Shown piece by piece: positions 23,975 to 26,559 of a DNA stretch of 26,559 nt. The DNA comes from Betaproteobacteria bacterium (GTDB lineage Bacteria > Pseudomonadota > Gammaproteobacteria > Burkholderiales > Burkholderiaceae_E): positions 1 to 26,559 of the forward strand of contig RFPW01000008.1 in the NCBI GenBank assembly GCA_009925965.1, read 5' to 3'. The translations under genes were made by a program, and so were the position numbers. The notes below the pieces were generated by a model. The model saw nothing but the letters and a program-made list of their open reading frames with translations. It ran no database searches and was not told where the DNA came from. Every line of letters begins with the position of its first letter. Position 1 is the first letter of the stretch.

Positions 23975-25713
23975 GGCCGAATTGTACGTTTGAGGCGATC
24001 TCGTCGCCAAAACCGAGCCGGATCGACGGCGTCAACGAGCGTGGCGTCCAATGGATCAGGCTCTCCATTGATTTGTGCGGCGACCAACTGGGCAAGGATC
24101 GCGGACCAGACCAGGCCTCTGGAGCCGTATCCGGTCAAGACAAAAAGTCCCGGCAGACGAGCAATTTCAGGTAGACGAGCGCCCACCTCGGACCCCGATT
24201 CCACCGCAAGCGGAACGGCCCCAGCGACGGGAAGATGATCGCGAGTGGCATAACGAACGCTCGAGCGCGTCCCAAATCTTGGAACGACCGCATCGGGGCA
24301 GCCCATGAGCAATCCTGCAAGTGCGTTTGAATCGAGTGGCCCGCCTTCGTAATCGGCGCCTGCGATCACTTCACCTGCGGTTGGTGGCAAAAGGTAGCCC
24401 GCACCCGAGAGTGCGCATTGAACGCCTGGCAGTTGATCAGTCGCAAAACGGCCGATCGATCCTGGCACCGCCAACAGAGCGTTTATTGCGCCGCCCGCGC
24501 TCTGGGCCAGCGATGCCGCGGTCTGTGCATTTGCAAGAACCACGACGGGTGCGCGTGCGAATTCGTTACCGTCGTGATCGCAAACCACCCATTGCCCCCC
24601 ATCTGCGCGCAAATCATGAACCTCAACACCGCGGCGTACGCTGATCCGCGAAGTCCAGGCAAGACCCTTCTGATCGTCCCCCAGCCAGCGCGCACACAGG
24701 GCTGGCGGACGCGCCCAACCCGCATCGCGCAGCCACAAGCCACCAAGCCGAAGCTCAGCACCCGCTTGGTCCGACGCAGCTTGTCGATCAAGCAACGCGC
24801 TCTCACCTGAACGCATGCCTTCCCGGGTTGTGCACGTCTGAAAGAGACCTGCGAGACGACTTAGATCGGCTGAGCTGTCGGCCACTTCGATCAGTCCGGT
24901 CCGTTGCGCCAGCTGATCGTCATACGCATCATGGCGTTCGAGGCTGCGGTGGAGCGCTTCGACCCCAGCCCGACTGAGTCGTGAAAGCGCGCAATCATCG
25001 AGCGATAGGTGCGGCCTGAACGCTGCGGCTGGATTGCCCGAGGCTTCGGAGGCGATTGCAGCATGGCGCTCGAAGACTTGAACTTCCCATCCACGTTGGG
25101 CCAGTTCTGCGGCGACTGCAGAACCCGCGAGCCCTGCTCCGATTACGATGGCGCGACGACCGCCCTCAACAACCCGGGTGGCTGGCAGGTCACCAACGGG
25201 GATCTGGCGCTGCCAAAGCGCATCCAATGGCAATGAGGTTGAGCCGGATTGACCATGGCTTGAATGGCTCTCAGGGCGAAAACCAAGCCGACCCAAGATC
25301 GCCCTGGTCTGTTCGGTCAAAGGGCCCGCCAACTGCGCGCCGTAAGCCGATGCTTTGCGCGCCAGCCATTCCAACAGCCGAGGATCGGTGGCGGCACGAT
25401 CCCCAAACAAAACCACATCGGCGACCACGCGCATACGTCGGACGGTGATCACCGGTGGACCTCGATGCAGAGTCAATGTCACCCGTCCGTCGTGGGCATC
25501 GAGGCGCTGGACGTTATCCGCATCTGTATCAATGAAACCAACGATATGCAGATCGCGACACCGTTGCGGGTCGGCAGCCCAGAGTGATTTCAAGGCCTCG
25601 AACTGATCATGCAGATCTGTCGAATCAATCAAGATCAAAAAACGATCGCGCCCCGCCCAACGTTCTGCCAACCAGACAGGAGGTTTCAAACAACGGGCTC
25701 CACAGGGCGCCAT
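23971..25713 (-). CDS. mnmC: MnmC-like FAD oxidoreductase with degenerate methyltransferase half
   Basis: MnmC normally joins a SAM methyltransferase and an FAD oxidoreductase that finish the mnm5s2U34 modification of tRNA. The C-terminal half is well conserved: VIGAGLAGSAVAAELAQRGW with VFERH, the EASGNPAAAFRPHLS segment, and late FAD motifs (RYATRDHLPVAGAVP and GYGSRGLVWSAILA). The N-terminal half keeps the frame AERWAGRDRF and WAADPQRC but the SAM-binding motif expected there (of the GFGTGLNF type) reads IDSTDLHDQF, and the catalytic DGFxPxxNPxMW region reads FGDRAATDPRLLEW. About 50 usual N-terminal residues are also missing. So methylation activity is probably lost while the oxidase may remain. 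The start is ATG 25713 (an ATG at 25755 also possible), overlapping tilS by 28 nt. Confidence 0.85.
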   Translation of the reverse strand: MAPCGARCLKPPVWLAERWAGRDRFLILIDSTDLHDQFEALKSLWAADPQRCRDLHIVGFIDTDADNVQRLDAHDGRVTLTLHRGPPVITVRRMRVVADVVLFGDRAATDPRLLEWLARKASAYGAQLAGPLTEQTRAILGRLGFRPESHSSHGQSGSTSLPLDALWQRQIPVGDLPATRVVEGGRRAIVIGAGLAGSAVAAELAQRGWEVQVFERHAAIASEASGNPAAAFRPHLSLDDCALSRLSRAGVEALHRSLERHDAYDDQLAQRTGLIEVADSSADLSRLAGLFQTCTTREGMRSGESALLDRQAASDQAGAELRLGGLWLRDAGWARPPALCARWLGDDQKGLAWTSRISVRRGVEVHDLRADGGQWVVCDHDGNEFARAPVVVLANAQTAASLAQSAGGAINALLAVPGSIGRFATDQLPGVQCALSGAGYLLPPTAGEVIAGADYEGGPLDSNALAGLLMGCPDAVVPRFGTRSSVRYATRDHLPVAGAVPLAVESGSEVGARLPEIARLPGLFVLTGYGSRGLVWSAILAQLVAAQINGEPDPLDATLVDAVDPARFWRRDRLKRTIRP

Positions 25714-26559
25714 TCCAGCACGACCCCGCCGGGCATCTTTTGACTGATGGTGCAATTCATCCCCAGGCCCGCCGCATAGACCAAATCATCACCTGCAAAA
25801 ACGAGTGGAAGTCTGGTGCGTACCCAGGGCGGGACGGCAGTGCTCTGATAGAGGCCTTTCAGGGTGCGCGAGCGGGCTTGAGGAGCGATTCGAAAACGTG
25901 CGGCCGATCGCTGGGCGGTCACGCGAAGGCTCTGACTGCGGAGCCAATCGGGGTCAACCCCGATGCTTCGGTCACGGCCCGTATCAAGATTAAAAACCAA
26001 CCAACCGCCCCAAGCTTCGATCCGCAGAGACGGTTCGCCACGCCAGACCAAGTTCACATCATCGGGCTCAGCCGGCGTGTCGGTGCTTTCGATCACGCTC
26101 ACTACTGGACTGGCGACGATCTTGTCGCGCCAGCGCCGAAAAGTCCAACCCTCATGCATCGCTTTGCCCGAGGCGCTCATAGCCAAACTGCGGTCGATGG
26201 CATCCAGACGATGCATCGAGGGCATCCGAAGCTTTAGCTCACCAAACCAGGCCCGCCAAACCGCTCGGCGCCGGGGCCCTGACAAGCCTGCGAGTGCAAC
26301 CGCATTCAAGTGTTGGTGGTCAGCCAAACTACATTGCAACAAATCAGCACAAGTTTGCTCCTGCAGTCGATCATTGGCTTCGTCGAGCAAAGTGCGCGCG
26401 CGCAAGAATCCGGATCGCCAATTGGGCAGAGCCCGATCGAGGGCCGGCATCACCTGTTGACGCACAGCGTTTCGGGTCATGGCCTCGTCTGTGTTACTCG
26501 GATCTTGAACAAAACTCAATTTCAGATCGACTGCAGACCGCTCGAGCGTCGCTCGGCTG
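25686..26559 (-). CDS. tilS: tRNA(Ile)-lysidine synthase, C-terminal part
   Basis: The frame is open to the window edge (5' part missing). It begins within the N-terminal ATPase region's end: FVQDPSNTDEAMTRNAVRQQVMPAL matches the conserved (V/I)xDPSNxDxxxxRNxxRxxxxPxL motif of TilS. It is followed by the helical linker and the C-terminal substrate-binding domain (LNAVALAGLSGPRRRAVWRAWF, GRDRSIGVDPDWLRSQSLRVTAQRS, and VPPWVRTRLPLVFAGDDLVYAAGLGM, a TilS C-terminal landmark). TilS converts C34 of the CAU-anticodon tRNA-Ile to lysidine. The ATPase motif SGGxDS lies outside the window. Its end overlaps the MnmC-like gene, suggesting coupling of two tRNA wobble-base modification genes. Confidence 0.93.
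   Translation of the reverse strand, partial: SRATLERSAVDLKLSFVQDPSNTDEAMTRNAVRQQVMPALDRALPNWRSGFLRARTLLDEANDRLQEQTCADLLQCSLADHQHLNAVALAGLSGPRRRAVWRAWFGELKLRMPSMHRLDAIDRSLAMSASGKAMHEGWTFRRWRDKIVASPVVSVIESTDTPAEPDDVNLVWRGEPSLRIEAWGGWLVFNLDTGRDRSIGVDPDWLRSQSLRVTAQRSAARFRIAPQARSRTLKGLYQSTAVPPWVRTRLPLVFAGDDLVYAAGLGMNCTISQKMPGGVVLEWRPVEPVV

Noticed and set aside
1..26559. CRISPR arrays, insertion sequences and rRNA genes
   Set aside because: No regularly spaced repeats, no transposase motifs with terminal repeats and no rRNA signatures were seen.

Overview
The window looks like gammaproteobacterial chromosome. The order tilS, mnmC-like, lysC, FAD oxidoreductase and tRNA-Ser(GCT) at the right-hand end resembles lysC/tRNA-Ser neighbourhoods of that class. 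The assignment is an inference from gene content and order; no species is claimed. Most of the left two thirds (about 442-17508) is one large minus-strand lipid megasynthase operon. It uses CTC heavily for leucine, while the housekeeping genes at the right use mostly CTG and TTG, so the operon may have been acquired horizontally. Its domain plan is closest to the 'secondary lipid' or polyunsaturated-fatty-acid (Pfa) synthases, especially the myxobacterial type that ends in a glycerolipid acyltransferase.

Transcription order of the operon (right to left): an Sfp-type phosphopantetheinyl transferase that activates the carrier domain; PfaD-like FMN enoyl reductase; a KS-AT-ACP protein with a single ACP; a KR-DH protein; and a 2866-residue KS-CLF-AT-(FabA-type DH)x2-(PKS-type DH)-acyltransferase. 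The last three cover the PfaA plus PfaB/PfaC reactions (load and extend malonyl units, reduce, dehydrate or isomerise, reduce the enoyl) and add an acyl-transfer domain that could pass the finished chain to a lysolipid. A fasciclin-domain gene follows at the left edge.

The main discovery is at the junction of KS-AT-ACP and KR-DH. The last sense codons of the first gene form an A AAA AAA heptamer in the exact -1 frameshift register, two codons before its TAG stop. The -1 frame is open without interruption into KR-DH, which has no convincing start of its own. A -1 shift would make a standard PfaA-like KS-AT-ACP-KR-DH protein of 2032 residues. This is either programmed frameshifting, a real split, or a homopolymer error.

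Middle region (17827-21430): a TMEM165/GDT1-family (MneA-like) cation transporter preceded by a recognisable yybP-ykoY manganese riboswitch; a BON-domain lipoprotein; tRNA-arm-like debris; and two adjacent toxin-antitoxin modules, each carrying one frameshift (toxin of the first, antitoxin of the second). tRNA-Ser(GCT) closes this variable region.

Right region (21496-26559, minus strand): tilS (partial), an MnmC-like protein whose methyltransferase half has lost its SAM motif, aspartate kinase lysC, and an L-2-hydroxyglutarate-oxidase-like FAD enzyme. Their reading frames overlap at each junction, suggesting one translationally coupled operon.
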